64,000 nucleotides of DNA from Rapidithrix thailandica (GCF_039710355.1 NZ_JBDKWZ010000027.1:5245-69244); one strand, 5' to 3'. Positions 52,417 to 61,971 are shown, counted from the stretch's first letter. Notes: a model not told the origin generated them from the sequence alone. Program-made: numbers and translations.

Positions 52417-53262
52417 ATGAATTCCAAAAAACGAATCGCCATCCAAGGCTACGAAGGCAGTTTTCACCAAATCGCGGCAAGGGCCTATTTCCAACAGCCG
52501 ATCGAAACTCTGCCTTGCCCCACCTTTCCTGAGTTGGCAGCCTTGAGCGGTGACCCGCAACGCAGCGAAGGAGGCATCATGGCGATCGAAAATTCCATTG
52601 CCGGGAGCATCTTGCCAAACTACAGCTTGCTACAGGATTCGGAATTAACGATCACCGGGGAAGTTTACTTGCGCATCCGGCAAAATTTGATGGCTTTACC
52701 AGGGCAATCAATTGAAGCGCTCAAAGAAGTGTACTCCCATCCTATGGCGATTTTACAATGTCAACAGTTTTTCAAACAATATCCCCATATCAAGTTAATC
52801 GAAAGTGAAGATACGGCCCTGAGTGCTCAAAGAGTCAGAGAGCAAAGCCTCAAAGGAGTCGGGGCCATCGCCAGCAGTCTGGCTGCCGAATTATTCGAAT
52901 TGGAAATACTGGAGGAAAGCATCGAAACCGTCAAAAACAACTACACACGCTTCCTGATTCTCTCTCACCCTCCTGTCCGGGAAGTTGCTCCGGAACATAA
53001 CAAAATGTCTCTCTACTTTAAAATCCTTCACCAACCTGGTACTCTGGCCAAAGCATTGAATGCCTTGGCAAACGTAGAAGTCAATATTTCAAAATTACAG
53101 TCTTTTCCGGTGCCCGGCAGTGAGTGGCAATATTACTTCCATACGGATATCGAATTTGAAACTTTGTCCCAATACCAACAAGTGCTGGAAACGCTCAAAC
53201 CTCTGACAGAAGAATTGAAAGTATTCGGGACTTATCAAAAAGGCAAAACCATAAGAGATTAA
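52417..53262 (+). CDS. pheA: Prephenate dehydratase
   Basis: 281 residues, monofunctional. GYEGSFHQIAARAYF starts the catalytic domain, IMAIENSIAGSILPNY holds active-site residues, and NNYTRFLIL contains the essential Thr-Arg-Phe. Residues about 200-278 are an ACT domain (LYFKILHQPGTLAKALNALAN, ISKLQSFPVPG), which senses phenylalanine. The protein turns prephenate into phenylpyruvate. It is expressed from the tandem Phe/Tyr attenuators and pairs with the DAHP synthase-chorismate mutase 75 bp downstream. Confidence 0.95.
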   Translation: MNSKKRIAIQGYEGSFHQIAARAYFQQPIETLPCPTFPELAALSGDPQRSEGGIMAIENSIAGSILPNYSLLQDSELTITGEVYLRIRQNLMALPGQSIEALKEVYSHPMAILQCQQFFKQYPHIKLIESEDTALSAQRVREQSLKGVGAIASSLAAELFELEILEESIETVKNNYTRFLILSHPPVREVAPEHNKMSLYFKILHQPGTLAKALNALANVEVNISKLQSFPVPGSEWQYYFHTDIEFETLSQYQQVLETLKPLTEELKVFGTYQKGKTIRD

Positions 53263-53336
53263 AGTCAAAAGTGTATTCAGAAATAATCAAGTATAAAAAA
53301 ACAGTTCAAATCTTCTAAACATTAAAAAACAAGACA

Positions 53337-54428
53337 ATGAAAGATCGTATGACCATCGAGCCGATACAAAACTGGTTTCCTGAAATTGAAAGACCTTTGA
53401 TCATTAGTGGGCCTTGTAGTGCAGAAACGGAAGAACAACTGATAAGCACTTGCCAGCAACTGGCAGCCACCGGGGAAGTAGATGTACTCCGTGCAGGTAT
53501 TTGGAAGCCCCGCACCCGGCCGAATAACTTTGAAGGGGTGGGTTCTATCGGATTGAAATGGTTGCAAAAGGCCAAAGAATTAACCGGCTTGCGCACTGCG
53601 GTAGAAGTCGCCAATATCAAGCACGTATACGAAGCCTTGAAACACGGTGTGGACATCCTCTGGATTGGAGCACGCACAACCGTTAACCCGTTCTCCGTAC
53701 AAGAAATTGCCGATGCCCTGCAAGGAGTAGATGCGACCGTATTGGTAAAAAACCCCATCAATGCCGATTTGGAACTGTGGATTGGGGCTATCGAACGCAT
53801 TCATAAAGCAGGTGTCCGGAAAATCGGTGCCATCCACCGGGGCTTTTCCAAATACGGGGAAAGCAAATTCCGCAATGCTCCGCAATGGCAGATCCCCATC
53901 GAGTTGAAAAGACGCTTACCTGAAATCGCCATGATTTGTGATCCCAGTCATATTTGCGGCAACCGTGAAATGTTAGCTGAAATTTCACAAGAGGCGATGG
54001 ACCTGAATTTCGATGGATTGATGATTGAGTCTCACCGCACTCCGGACCAAGCCTTGAGCGATGCTAAGCAACAAGTGACTCCTGATCGCTTAGCCGAAAT
54101 TACCAAAGGTTTGGTCTTGAGAAAAGACAAAGCGGAAAGCAACGGTTCGCCCAGTCCTATAGACTTGATGCGATCACAAATCGATCAATTTGACAGTGAA
54201 ATTTTAACGCTGCTTTCCAGCCGGATGGAGGTTGCAAAAAACATTGGTAAATACAAAAAGGAAAACAATGTTACCATTTTACAACCGGAACGTTGGAATC
54301 AGATCCTACAATCCTCTATCGAGAAGGGACAGAACAAAGGTTTGAGTGAGGAGTTTATTGAAAAGTATTTAAAAGCGGTACATCAGGAGTCTATCAACCA
54401 TCAGAATGTGGTAATGAATATAGAATAA
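53337..54428 (+). CDS. Bifunctional DAHP synthase/chorismate mutase
   Basis: 363 residues. The KdsA-like DAHP synthase (1-255) shows ISGPCSAETE, LRAGIWKPRTRPNNFEG, IGARTTVNPF, VLVKNPIN, ICDPSHICG and DGLMIESH. These supply substrate and metal contacts, including the Cys and His of DPSHICG and GPCSAE. The C-terminal AroQ chorismate mutase helix bundle (270-360: LMRSQIDQFDSEILTLLSSRMEVAKNIGKYK) completes it. The fusion joins the first shikimate-pathway step to the branch to prephenate and is typical of Bacteroidota. It shares attenuation control with pheA. Confidence 0.95.
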   Translation: MKDRMTIEPIQNWFPEIERPLIISGPCSAETEEQLISTCQQLAATGEVDVLRAGIWKPRTRPNNFEGVGSIGLKWLQKAKELTGLRTAVEVANIKHVYEALKHGVDILWIGARTTVNPFSVQEIADALQGVDATVLVKNPINADLELWIGAIERIHKAGVRKIGAIHRGFSKYGESKFRNAPQWQIPIELKRRLPEIAMICDPSHICGNREMLAEISQEAMDLNFDGLMIESHRTPDQALSDAKQQVTPDRLAEITKGLVLRKDKAESNGSPSPIDLMRSQIDQFDSEILTLLSSRMEVAKNIGKYKKENNVTILQPERWNQILQSSIEKGQNKGLSEEFIEKYLKAVHQESINHQNVVMNIE

Positions 54429-54487
54429 AGTTGAAGGAATGGAGATTGATGGATAAAAGGATTACCCTTTCATCATCTTGAGCTTTT

Positions 54488-54532
54488 CCCCAAGTACCGG
54501 AGGATGACATCCGGAACTTGGGGGTGTTTTTT
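54488..54532 (+). terminator. Terminator of the aromatic operon
   Basis: CCCCAAGT and ACTTGGGG form the outer stem, CCGGA and TCCGG the inner stem, followed by TGTTTTTT, 60 bp after the mutase stop. Confidence 0.9.
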
Positions 54533-54568
54533 CATCCCGTTTGAATATAAAAGATCAGGCATATAGGG

Positions 54569-55669
54569 TCAATCCAATTTTTTTGCATATTGTAAAAAAT
54601 CATCTTTATGTTTGGTAAACAAACCATTCAGTGTCGTGACCCACACTTTATCATTAAAATAACTTACAGAAGTAATGGTATTGCGTTCCATACCCGGATT
54701 GTTTAGCAAGATGAATTCTCCCGAAGCTAAATCAAATTTAAAAAATTCACCATTAACATTATAATAACACAATTCTCCATCCACCACAAAAAAACCTATC
54801 GATTTCTCCACCTTTTCCTTCACTAACTCCCAGTGATCACCTTCTAATGAAGACTTATACACAGTTTTATTACTAGTAAAAGCATACAGCTCTTGGTTCA
54901 ATTCAATAATTTGTTTTACTGTACCAAATCCATCCGGAAACTCCAGATCGGTTTCAGTCATATTCCCATGGCTATCCACTTTTAAAAGCGGATAGTGATC
55001 AAGTGAAATAAAAAAGTTAGGACCAATGGCTTCAATGAAATTTATAAAATTAGAATTATATACATCTATAGGACTTACAAGTTTCACATCCGTCTCAAGG
55101 TCAATACATGATTCTCCACTTACCGTTTTCTCAGTATAGGTAAAATTCATAAAACACAAAGTAGTTTTACCATTATCTTGAACCACCATAAGAAAGTCAC
55201 CGTTTTCATTAAATGCTCCGATAGGTCCTTTTGGAAAAGGAAACACCACCCTTGAGTTAATGTTAAAATCCTCTGGAGCTAATTCATGGAGAGAGATTGC
55301 TTTAACAAGTCCATAATTTCCATCACAAGGAGGGTAATACGGTGAGTATAAATACATCTGGTATTGATCTAACTCACTAATATACATCGCAAGCCTTTTA
55401 TGAATTGCGGGTTTGGGGTAAATATTATGTAAAAAATTCACATGTACCTTATTCTTAATTCGGTGATCAGAGCCAATCACATTCACCTCTCTGGCACTGG
55501 CAATGGTGAGCTCATCCTCCACTACTTTACTGTTTAGTAAAATTTTATTCATTTTACTAAACTTTATTGGTTCTTCCCATCCTGGGGTGACTTCTTCTAA
55601 AACTTCCTTTTCTTCTTCACAACCAAATATTATTAGGGGAATTAAAAAGAAATACAAAATATGTTTCAT
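54569..55669 (-). CDS. Surface lipoprotein, beta-propeller-like, function unknown
   Basis: 366 residues. The lipobox IIFGC is followed by acidic EEEKEVLEE, resembling Bacteroidota surface-export signals rich in acidic residues. The body consists of repeated strand units such as INSRVVFPFPKGPIGAFNEN, KQIIELNQELYAFTSNKTVY and SVSYFNDKVWVTTLNGLF, consistent with a six- or seven-bladed propeller. No catalytic motif is seen. It is AT-rich relative to neighbours. Its partners are unknown. Confidence 0.65.
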   Translation of the reverse strand: MKHILYFFLIPLIIFGCEEEKEVLEEVTPGWEEPIKFSKMNKILLNSKVVEDELTIASAREVNVIGSDHRIKNKVHVNFLHNIYPKPAIHKRLAMYISELDQYQMYLYSPYYPPCDGNYGLVKAISLHELAPEDFNINSRVVFPFPKGPIGAFNENGDFLMVVQDNGKTTLCFMNFTYTEKTVSGESCIDLETDVKLVSPIDVYNSNFINFIEAIGPNFFISLDHYPLLKVDSHGNMTETDLEFPDGFGTVKQIIELNQELYAFTSNKTVYKSSLEGDHWELVKEKVEKSIGFFVVDGELCYYNVNGEFFKFDLASGEFILLNNPGMERNTITSVSYFNDKVWVTTLNGLFTKHKDDFLQYAKKLD

Positions 55670-55954
55670 AGCTAATTAAAATAGTTATTTAAGTTAGAAG
55701 GCACAATGATAATCTCTTAATAAGAAAAATAATCCTTTTTGGTTATTTTATCTATTTGGCATGAAGCATATTTATTTTACAGCACTTTAGCAATCATCCT
55801 TTTTCCAAAAATAATTATTGATAACCGAGAGAAAGCTCATTCAAAAAAACATGAGCTTATTTCCAACAATCTATTACACAACGTAAATAGTTTACGGTAT
55901 ACCTATGTATACTTGCATAAAGTCATTCAACCAAATCTTACTTGATTACTAATT

Positions 55955-57301
55955 ATGTCTGATACGATTACCTACCAATATACCCAACCTTCGGCTTTGA
56001 AGAAAAGGGCTGGAAAAGACGAACTCTTTTTAGCGCAATACAGCGAAACAGAAAAAAAGAACGCTCCTTGTTTTTTTTGGGGCCGGCTCACCAATCCTTA
56101 TATTACAGCCCGTTGTTTACTTGCTTTATCCAAGGTAGTCCAATCCAGTTTTAACCTCTCACCTTTTCAACTGGCCATGTTAAAGGACCCTATCGTAACC
56201 GCCGGTAATGACACGCTGCGTTTCGAAGGGTTTTCTCATTGTGCCGGGGTATATGCCCGGGTAGATGTGTTGCCCGATGGCCATGACGGTGAGTTTTTAG
56301 AGAATGGAACTACCAATGTAGACTTTAACCCGGGAATGCTTTCGGCATTAAGCAGCATTCAAAAGAAAGAAGAAGTGCTTTTGTCTGTAGGACAAAAAGA
56401 GGTAGGGCTACACAAAGAAGGTCAAAAAGTAACCGAACGAAAAGTCCCATTACCCACCAAATGGATCAAAGGATTGACTACGGTGCAATTGTACTTATCC
56501 GCTACCGAAAACGTCACCCGTTTTAACAAGCTACAGGCCATGCAATTGTTTCGTACATTGCCCAAAAGCAAAGTCAAAACGGACTATTACTTGGTAACGC
56601 GAGGCGCCCGGACGACCTTTTCCCCTGCCAAAAGTGCCAATGCTATTTGTATTGGAGGTGTTCACCGTTTACGATTACTGGAACCTCTTTTACCCTTGGC
56701 CGATGAACTACAAGTTTTTGCCCATCCGGACATGCAATCTACTACCTGGCAATTGTATTTTGGAGAGGTACGTTTCAGCCTGACACTTTCAAGAGATGCC
56801 TGGAGAGGCTTTTCGGGAGAAGGTGCCGCATTGGAGGCATTGATTGAGGAGGTACCGGATTCCTGGATTCAATTGTTTGACAACTATAGTTATGCCAACC
56901 AAGCCTTTCATCCTACACTCTTCGCACTGGATGAAGGGGTTAACTTTCAGGAGGTTCAAACTCTTACTGCCCGTCTCTCCGCCATGGGATTGCTTGGATT
57001 TGACCTGGATGAAAATCAATTTTTCTATCGTAGGCTACCTTATAAATTAAGCAGGATTCAAAGTTTGAATCCCCGCCTGAAAAACGCAGAAAAACTGGTA
57101 GAAACGGGAAAAGTTGCCCTCGTCAGCCATGATTCGACAAAGACAGAAGCCCGTGTGGAAGGTAGCGGAGTACATCATACTGTTGTGCTGGAGGGAGAAA
57201 AACAACGGTGCACCTGTACCTGGTTTAGCAAATACCAGGGAGAGCGGGGGGTTTGCAAACATATCTTGGCCGTAAAAATGAAAATACAGGAAAAGGCCTA
57301 A
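55955..57301 (+). CDS. SWIM zinc-finger protein
   Basis: 448 residues, cytoplasmic. The C-terminal region ends with CTCTWFSKYQGERGVCKHILAVKM split as CTC..CKH, the CxCx(n)CxH SWIM zinc site. The preceding 400 residues are rich in beta strands and contain TKTEARVEGSGVHHTVVLEG just before the finger. Proteins of this form often accompany MoxR ATPase and VWA genes, which are not found here. DNA or protein binding is possible. Confidence 0.82.
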   Translation: MSDTITYQYTQPSALKKRAGKDELFLAQYSETEKKNAPCFFWGRLTNPYITARCLLALSKVVQSSFNLSPFQLAMLKDPIVTAGNDTLRFEGFSHCAGVYARVDVLPDGHDGEFLENGTTNVDFNPGMLSALSSIQKKEEVLLSVGQKEVGLHKEGQKVTERKVPLPTKWIKGLTTVQLYLSATENVTRFNKLQAMQLFRTLPKSKVKTDYYLVTRGARTTFSPAKSANAICIGGVHRLRLLEPLLPLADELQVFAHPDMQSTTWQLYFGEVRFSLTLSRDAWRGFSGEGAALEALIEEVPDSWIQLFDNYSYANQAFHPTLFALDEGVNFQEVQTLTARLSAMGLLGFDLDENQFFYRRLPYKLSRIQSLNPRLKNAEKLVETGKVALVSHDSTKTEARVEGSGVHHTVVLEGEKQRCTCTWFSKYQGERGVCKHILAVKMKIQEKA

Positions 57302-57343
57302 ATTTACTTTACGGCTCTATGGGCATTGACCGGTTGGTAGCGA

Positions 57344-57484
57344 TCAAAGTATCAATACGGCTAAACCCTTGCTCCGATCGGTAAATGCAATCACGGCCCG
57401 GTTGGTATTTTGTGTATTAGCCAATGTGTATCCGGCCACAAAACTGGTGGCTTTGTAAAAAATAAAATATTGTATGTCATACAT
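57344..57484 (-). CDS. Possible small gene or gene fragment, 46 codons
   Basis: A minus-strand frame from an ATG at 57484 reads MYDIQYFIFYKATSFVAGYT then LANTQNTNRAVIAFTDRSKG, ending in TGA. The codon pattern in its second half looks coding. It is not recognised and could be a fragment of a longer ancestral protein. It lies just after the SWIM gene on the opposite strand. Confidence 0.25.
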   Translation of the reverse strand: MYDIQYFIFYKATSFVAGYTLANTQNTNRAVIAFTDRSKGLAVLIL

Positions 57485-57681
57485 TTGCCTACTAAATTGA
57501 TTGAAATTATTACAAATTTTGAAACAAAAATCAACCCTGATTTTTTACTACTCACATCGGTAAAAACCGAACAAGCAACCAACAACCCGTATTTTTTAAA
57601 AACAGAAAAGTAATTCTACAACACCTCTCCAGTATGTAAAGAAATGAAGCGATATGTTTATGAATAAATTTTACACATAAT

Positions 57682-57720
57682 CGTAACCGTTACGGTTTTC
57701 CAAACAAAGTACTACCTTTG
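57682..57720 (+). promoter_or_regulatory. Promoter with CGTAACCGTTACG dyad
   Basis: TACCTTTG at 57713-57720 fits the TAnnTTTG -7 box. A 13-bp palindrome CGTAACCGTTACG (57682-57694) covers the -33 position, suggesting an operator for the small membrane gene. Confidence 0.65.
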
Positions 57721-57763
57721 CCTCCAAATTTATTTCGCACCATTATTAAAAAAACTAAAATCA

Positions 57764-58051
57764 ATGTTAGATCGGTTATTTTTACGAAAGCTGAACAAAC
57801 AAGGTAAAATCATGTACTTTGTTTTACAGTTAGTCTTCGATGCAATTTATCTATTCGTTTTATTTGGAGTATTGGATTATGAGTTAGGAAGCTCAGGTTC
57901 AAGCACACGGGATGATACCTACTTTACCATGATTGCAGGTATACTTGTTTTTGCCATTGTCTCAGGAATTATCTGTTTGCAGTTTTGGCGACTTGAAGAA
58001 GCGCCCCCCACTCAGGAGAATAAAGCTGAAAGTAACATTTCTCAAGAATAA
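57764..58051 (+). CDS. Small membrane protein, 95 residues
   Basis: Two membrane helices (MYFVLQLVFDAIYLFVLFGV and MIAGILVFAIVSGIICLQF) are separated by a polar Ser/Asp loop (GSSGSSTRDD), with a Gln/Glu-rich tail. The family is not recognised. A good Bacteroidota promoter precedes it and a nested hairpin follows, so it is probably an independent gene. Confidence 0.7.
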   Translation: MLDRLFLRKLNKQGKIMYFVLQLVFDAIYLFVLFGVLDYELGSSGSSTRDDTYFTMIAGILVFAIVSGIICLQFWRLEEAPPTQENKAESNISQE

Positions 58052-58110
58052 AATATAAGTAGTGATATTTTCCCCTCAAGTTTTTAGGGAAATATTGCTT
58101 CAAAAAGTGC

Positions 58111-58176
58111 AGCTCTTCTTAACACAGCCTTCAAGAATTCCAATTGTTGAAGGCTGGCTTTTTCTATAGAAGAGCT
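58111..58176. terminator. Nested terminator hairpin
   Basis: Outer arms AGCTCTTCT/AGAAGAGCT enclose an inner hairpin AGCCTTCAA..TTGAAGGCT (58126-58154) with CTTTTT after it. Confidence 0.75.
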
Positions 58177-58269
58177 CAATACAGTTGGCTTCACAAAGTC
58201 ATTTCATAATACCGGTGTTGTGCTAATTTACCTCTCCCTTCCTTTTGAAAACCAGCATCTTACAGAATA

Positions 58270-58307
58270 CTTCCCAGTTAACTTTATTTTTGTTGATAAC
58301 TGGGAAG
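58270..58307. terminator. Hairpin upstream of the T6SS module
   Basis: CTTCCCAGTTA and TAACTGGGAAG are perfect arms with a T-rich loop. It insulates the hcp operon from upstream transcription. Confidence 0.65.
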
Positions 58308-58402
58308 CTTTTGATTAAGACAAAAAACAGGTCACTAGTTTTTTATACGGCCTCCCTCATCCGTTAGTAAGAAACTTCTTTATTTTTACCTGTTACTAGG
58401 CA

Positions 58403-58433
58403 ATTGTATTTAGAAAAATATTTTATACATTTA
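58403..58433 (+). promoter_or_regulatory. Promoter of the Hcp-effector operon
   Basis: ATTG (58403-58406) is followed after exactly 19 bp by TACATTTA (58426-58433), a one-mismatch TAnnTTTG box. It lies 43 bp upstream of the Hcp start. Confidence 0.6.
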
Positions 58434-58476
58434 CCTATAAACCATTATTTCAACCATCTATAAATACAATTGCATT

Positions 58477-59172
58477 ATGAGCTTAATTGCTAAAATGTAT
58501 GTTGAGGATAAGGAAATTAACATTCTTGACTTCAAATTCCGCTTTACCCGTCCGGTAGACGAGCACGGCAAACCGATGGGTAAACCCAACGGGACAACCT
58601 TTGACATCACCTTTGAAACCACTTCCGATCAAAGCTTTTTTGCCTGGTCGGTGGGCATGGACATGGTGAAAAAAGTAAAAATTGTCGTCTCCCCGGTGAC
58701 GCAAGACAGCAAAAGCCGGGTGTTTGAGCTGTACGATGTACACTGTATCTTTTTCAAAAACCACTTCAATGGAGTTAACGGGGAACCGATGATGACCCAA
58801 ATCAAGCTCTCCCCGGCCATCCTCTACGATGGAGGATATAAAATCCTGGAGCACTACTGGAAGGAAACCGACCTGAGCGCTCAGGATACCCCGGTAACGA
58901 CCATTGCCCCGGAGAAGGAGTTGAAAGTGGTCGCAATGTACTACGAAGACCTGGAAGGAAATCGCTTGGAAAAGCGCTACCATGGCAAAGTCTTTCTGGT
59001 ACTGGAAACCAAAAACGGGATGGGCAAAAGCCTGGATATTCACCTGGACGACCCTTATCATAGTTTCATCTACCAGGGCCAAAAACTGGAAGACGATCTG
59101 TTAAAAGCCGTTTCCATAGCAGGTGATATCACCAAAACGGAACTGGAAATCCTCCCTGAATTTAACCTCTAA
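58477..59172 (+). CDS. tssD: Type VI secretion tube protein TssD (Hcp) with C-terminal extension
   Basis: 231 residues, against about 130 for a plain Bacteroidota TssD. Residues 1-135 carry the Hcp fold of the Bacteroidota T6SS subtype (AKMYVEDKEINILDFKFRFT, HGKPMGKPNG, VSPVTQDSKSRVFELYDVHC, GEPMMTQIKLSPAIL). Residues about 140-231 add a second domain (KELKVVAMYYEDLEGNRLEK, LDIHLDDPYHSFIYQGQ). Such extensions usually dock or carry a cargo effector in the tube. The protease effector follows after 19 bp. No other T6SS gene is present, so this is an orphan cargo locus. Confidence 0.85.
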   Translation: MSLIAKMYVEDKEINILDFKFRFTRPVDEHGKPMGKPNGTTFDITFETTSDQSFFAWSVGMDMVKKVKIVVSPVTQDSKSRVFELYDVHCIFFKNHFNGVNGEPMMTQIKLSPAILYDGGYKILEHYWKETDLSAQDTPVTTIAPEKELKVVAMYYEDLEGNRLEKRYHGKVFLVLETKNGMGKSLDIHLDDPYHSFIYQGQKLEDDLLKAVSIAGDITKTELEILPEFNL

Positions 59173-59191
59173 TCCTTAACTAATTTTTCAT

Positions 59192-61222
59192 ATGTTTAAA
59201 GTATCCGAAACCGGTAACCCGGGTAATTATATCCTGGTCAAACCGCTGGAAATTGCAGACCCTCCGTTTGTGGTATCGTTTTTCCGCTCAAAAGACCATG
59301 CCAACGGCAAGTATGGTGACCGTGATAATTTCTATAGAGGCACCTTTGGCTTTGACCGCTTTGATAATAAAGTGATCGCGGAAGGCCTGGTAGAACATTA
59401 TCCCCCTTTGGAAGGGATAGAAACAGACCGTAAAACCGTTGAAAACAGCCGGGCTTATTTTTGTCCGTACCTATCCCTCTGGCCTCCCCAAGTAGACGGC
59501 AATCAAGACAGTGCCAAAAGCAAAGTGAGTATTTTTGTCCGCTTGGAAAAAAGCAGCCACTACAATAGCGATCCGGATAAGATAAGGGTGAAATTTCGCA
59601 GTGCGGATGCCAAGTGTGTAACGGTCAATGGAAAGGCTGAAGATATCATAGAACTGGACTTAAAAGCGGGCAAAGAGGAACATCCCAGTATAGAAATAGA
59701 ATGCCATCAAGCCTTTGACAAGGAATTGGCCATAGATGCCATCACCTATCAAAAAGGGAGTGATGAACATGTGGTAGGCAAGTTATTGCTTTATCCCAAC
59801 AAAGTCCGTTACAAGACCCTGATCCAACCCGTACGCCTGGTGTTTGGCCCAACCGAAAGTAAGACGATTGGCAGTGAAAACCACCGGCCACTCTTTCAAA
59901 ACCTGGTCAAGGACTTTAATGAAATCTCTTTCAACCAGGCATATATTCATGCGGAGCTGGCCCCTCAAACCAAGGTGGTTACCTTGTCAATGAGTCAGTT
60001 TAAAAACGATTTTGGTTGTGTTTACCGCCACCATAACGATGGGAAAGATTATCTCAAAGAAGGGGAAACATACTCAGGGCTGTACAATGAATTGGTGGAA
60101 ACTCGCTATGCCGCTCTGGCATCTCAAAAGAAGGCACAGCTAAACAGAGTTGAGATCGGGGAGGAACTAGTCCGAAAAATGCAGGTAATGGTAAATACTT
60201 TTTATGCTCATTTTAAGGAGTATAAAGTAACCAAAAATCCTCTTCGGATCAAAAAGGAGAAAGAGGCCAAAATAGTAGAAACAACATGGAACCAACCCGA
60301 AGTGCAAACGGCCTATCAGGATTTTGCAGTTACAAGGAAATTGTATGGAGAGCTTCCGGAGGAGGATGCCTCAGCGATGGATAAGAAACATAAGATTCAT
60401 CTCTTTTTTACAGACGATATTTATGGGCACTACAAACGGGTGAAGTTATCAAATGGGAAATTTACAGATGGGAAAGCGGTTGCCTATTCCGTTCCAATGA
60501 CGGGTGTTGTACATATTTTCGAAGCAACTTTCCAAAAGCAAAAAGTAACCCCTACCATCTTACACGAAATGGGACATAGTTTGGGCCTTGATCATACCTT
60601 CTCTAAAGCCTTGGGAGAGTACGAGTACAAAGATCCCAACAAAGACTATAAAGATGATTTAGAGAAAAAATTAAAGGAATTAAGAAATGAGAAAGATGAT
60701 TTAGAATCTAACCTAAAGGATTTTATACAATATAAAAAGCTGATTGAAAAAGAAAAAGTCACTCAAAGTGAATTATTGGATTTACTTGGTATTGAAAAAC
60801 TTTATTATTCTGTGCTTGAATTATTGAGAAATAGTTTAACTACAGGTCGTCTCGAATTGGATGGTTTGAGTCCGGTTGAAGGGTTTGTTCGTCATGTACA
60901 AAATGCGATAAAAGCAGAACATGATAACTGGGTAGATATCCGGCCCGAAAGGTTAACCAAAGAGCAGACGCAAACGAGAGTTGAAGAATTAGAAACGGAG
61001 ATTGCATACCTGGAATTACGACTGAAAACAGCTGGGAAAGCGGAAAGTTTGTCCAAAAAACAAGATCAGTCGGCCACCCTTGAAAATTATATGGATTATG
61101 ATTACAGAGCAGTGGATGGCAAAGTTGTACCTGAGGTTGAAAGGAAACTGTTTTATAAATGGCAGTGGGATAAGGTTCGCAAAATAGGTAGTGAAGAAGG
61201 CTATTTCAAAGAACAAAACTAG
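59192..61222 (+). CDS. Metzincin-like zinc protease, probable T6SS effector
   Basis: 676 residues. Residues 1-225 form a beta-rich N-domain (YRGTFGFDRFDNK, PYLSLWPPQ) that may bind the TssD extension. A helical linker follows (300-345). The protease core has HEMGHSLGLDH (458-468), the extended metzincin HExxHxxGxxH zinc site. A Met-turn candidate YMDY is at 633-636. Between them lies a highly charged, coiled-coil-forming insert of about 160 residues (KDDLEKKLKELRNEKDDLES, TRVEELETEIAYLELRL). No signal peptide, as expected for T6SS cargo. Its stop is 7 bp before the first lipoprotein gene. Confidence 0.8.
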   Translation: MFKVSETGNPGNYILVKPLEIADPPFVVSFFRSKDHANGKYGDRDNFYRGTFGFDRFDNKVIAEGLVEHYPPLEGIETDRKTVENSRAYFCPYLSLWPPQVDGNQDSAKSKVSIFVRLEKSSHYNSDPDKIRVKFRSADAKCVTVNGKAEDIIELDLKAGKEEHPSIEIECHQAFDKELAIDAITYQKGSDEHVVGKLLLYPNKVRYKTLIQPVRLVFGPTESKTIGSENHRPLFQNLVKDFNEISFNQAYIHAELAPQTKVVTLSMSQFKNDFGCVYRHHNDGKDYLKEGETYSGLYNELVETRYAALASQKKAQLNRVEIGEELVRKMQVMVNTFYAHFKEYKVTKNPLRIKKEKEAKIVETTWNQPEVQTAYQDFAVTRKLYGELPEEDASAMDKKHKIHLFFTDDIYGHYKRVKLSNGKFTDGKAVAYSVPMTGVVHIFEATFQKQKVTPTILHEMGHSLGLDHTFSKALGEYEYKDPNKDYKDDLEKKLKELRNEKDDLESNLKDFIQYKKLIEKEKVTQSELLDLLGIEKLYYSVLELLRNSLTTGRLELDGLSPVEGFVRHVQNAIKAEHDNWVDIRPERLTKEQTQTRVEELETEIAYLELRLKTAGKAESLSKKQDQSATLENYMDYDYRAVDGKVVPEVERKLFYKWQWDKVRKIGSEEGYFKEQN

Positions 61223-61229
61223 ACAAAGG

Positions 61230-61883
61230 ATGAAAAAGCTTGGAATATTATTGTGTTTAGCCCTGTGTATAAGTGCGTGTCACAGAAGAATACAGACCTT
61301 TTACGCCTACGAAGACGAACATAGTTATTGTACCTTGGAAACTAGAATGAAAAAAGATGATACCTTTAGGTCTGTAATTTACCGGGCGATGTCCAAAACA
61401 CACTACGATACCGTACAAGCCCCTGTGACGGGGGGATTGGAACCACAACCGCTTTCGGGACACCCTCGAAAAAATAACCTCTATCTATATATAATGACTG
61501 GAGAGGGGGCATTTGATGATCGAATTGGAATTAGTGATGTTGTTTACGGGTTTTATTATATCAAACGGGAAAGAGGACTTAAATTTGATTTTTGTTTCCC
61601 AGGACCTCCTGGTGAGAAAGAAAATAAAATGCGTGTAAGGTATAAGAAAGTCACTAATGACAGTTTGATAATAAGTAGACCATCTGAATTAGAAAATTAT
61701 TGTTTTTCCCACCTAGGTATTGATTGGTTCCCACCCTATATGAAACGGGTAAAAGAGATTGATTACGATAAATTCCGGCTCCCACAAGTCAAGAACAAGC
61801 ATTTGAAGAACCCGACTAAAGCTCTATTAACAGATGAAGATTTTGAAAAAATAGAGAATACTGAAAGGAGTCAAAAACAATAA
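61230..61883 (+). CDS. Lipoprotein, probable immunity protein, copy 1
   Basis: 217 residues starting MKKLGILLCLALCISAC, a perfect lipobox, so the protein is anchored outside the cytoplasm. The start is chosen at 61230, shared with the paralogues. Residues 18-37 (HRRIQTFYAYEDEHSYCTLE) and the C-terminal 40 residues are identical or nearly so to the other copies. The middle (about 85-165: FDDRIGISDVV, GPPGEKENKMRVRYKKVTND) is distinctive. Four Cys may form disulfides. It is placed 7 bp after the protease effector, the normal position of an immunity gene. Confidence 0.75.
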   Translation: MKKLGILLCLALCISACHRRIQTFYAYEDEHSYCTLETRMKKDDTFRSVIYRAMSKTHYDTVQAPVTGGLEPQPLSGHPRKNNLYLYIMTGEGAFDDRIGISDVVYGFYYIKRERGLKFDFCFPGPPGEKENKMRVRYKKVTNDSLIISRPSELENYCFSHLGIDWFPPYMKRVKEIDYDKFRLPQVKNKHLKNPTKALLTDEDFEKIENTERSQKQ

Positions 61884-61905
61884 ATCGTATAAAATGATTT
61901 TAAAG

Positions 61906-61939
61906 GCCGGGTTTGTAGCGTGATGGCTGTAAACCCGGC
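61906..61939 (+). terminator. Hairpin of the repeat unit, copy 1
   Basis: GCCGGGTTT and AAACCCGGC arms flank a 16-base loop and precede TTTT. It ends the transcript of immunity copy 1 and is duplicated with the unit. Confidence 0.8.
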
Positions 61940-61971
61940 TTTTGCTTATTCCTCTAGGAATTAAAAAGAAA

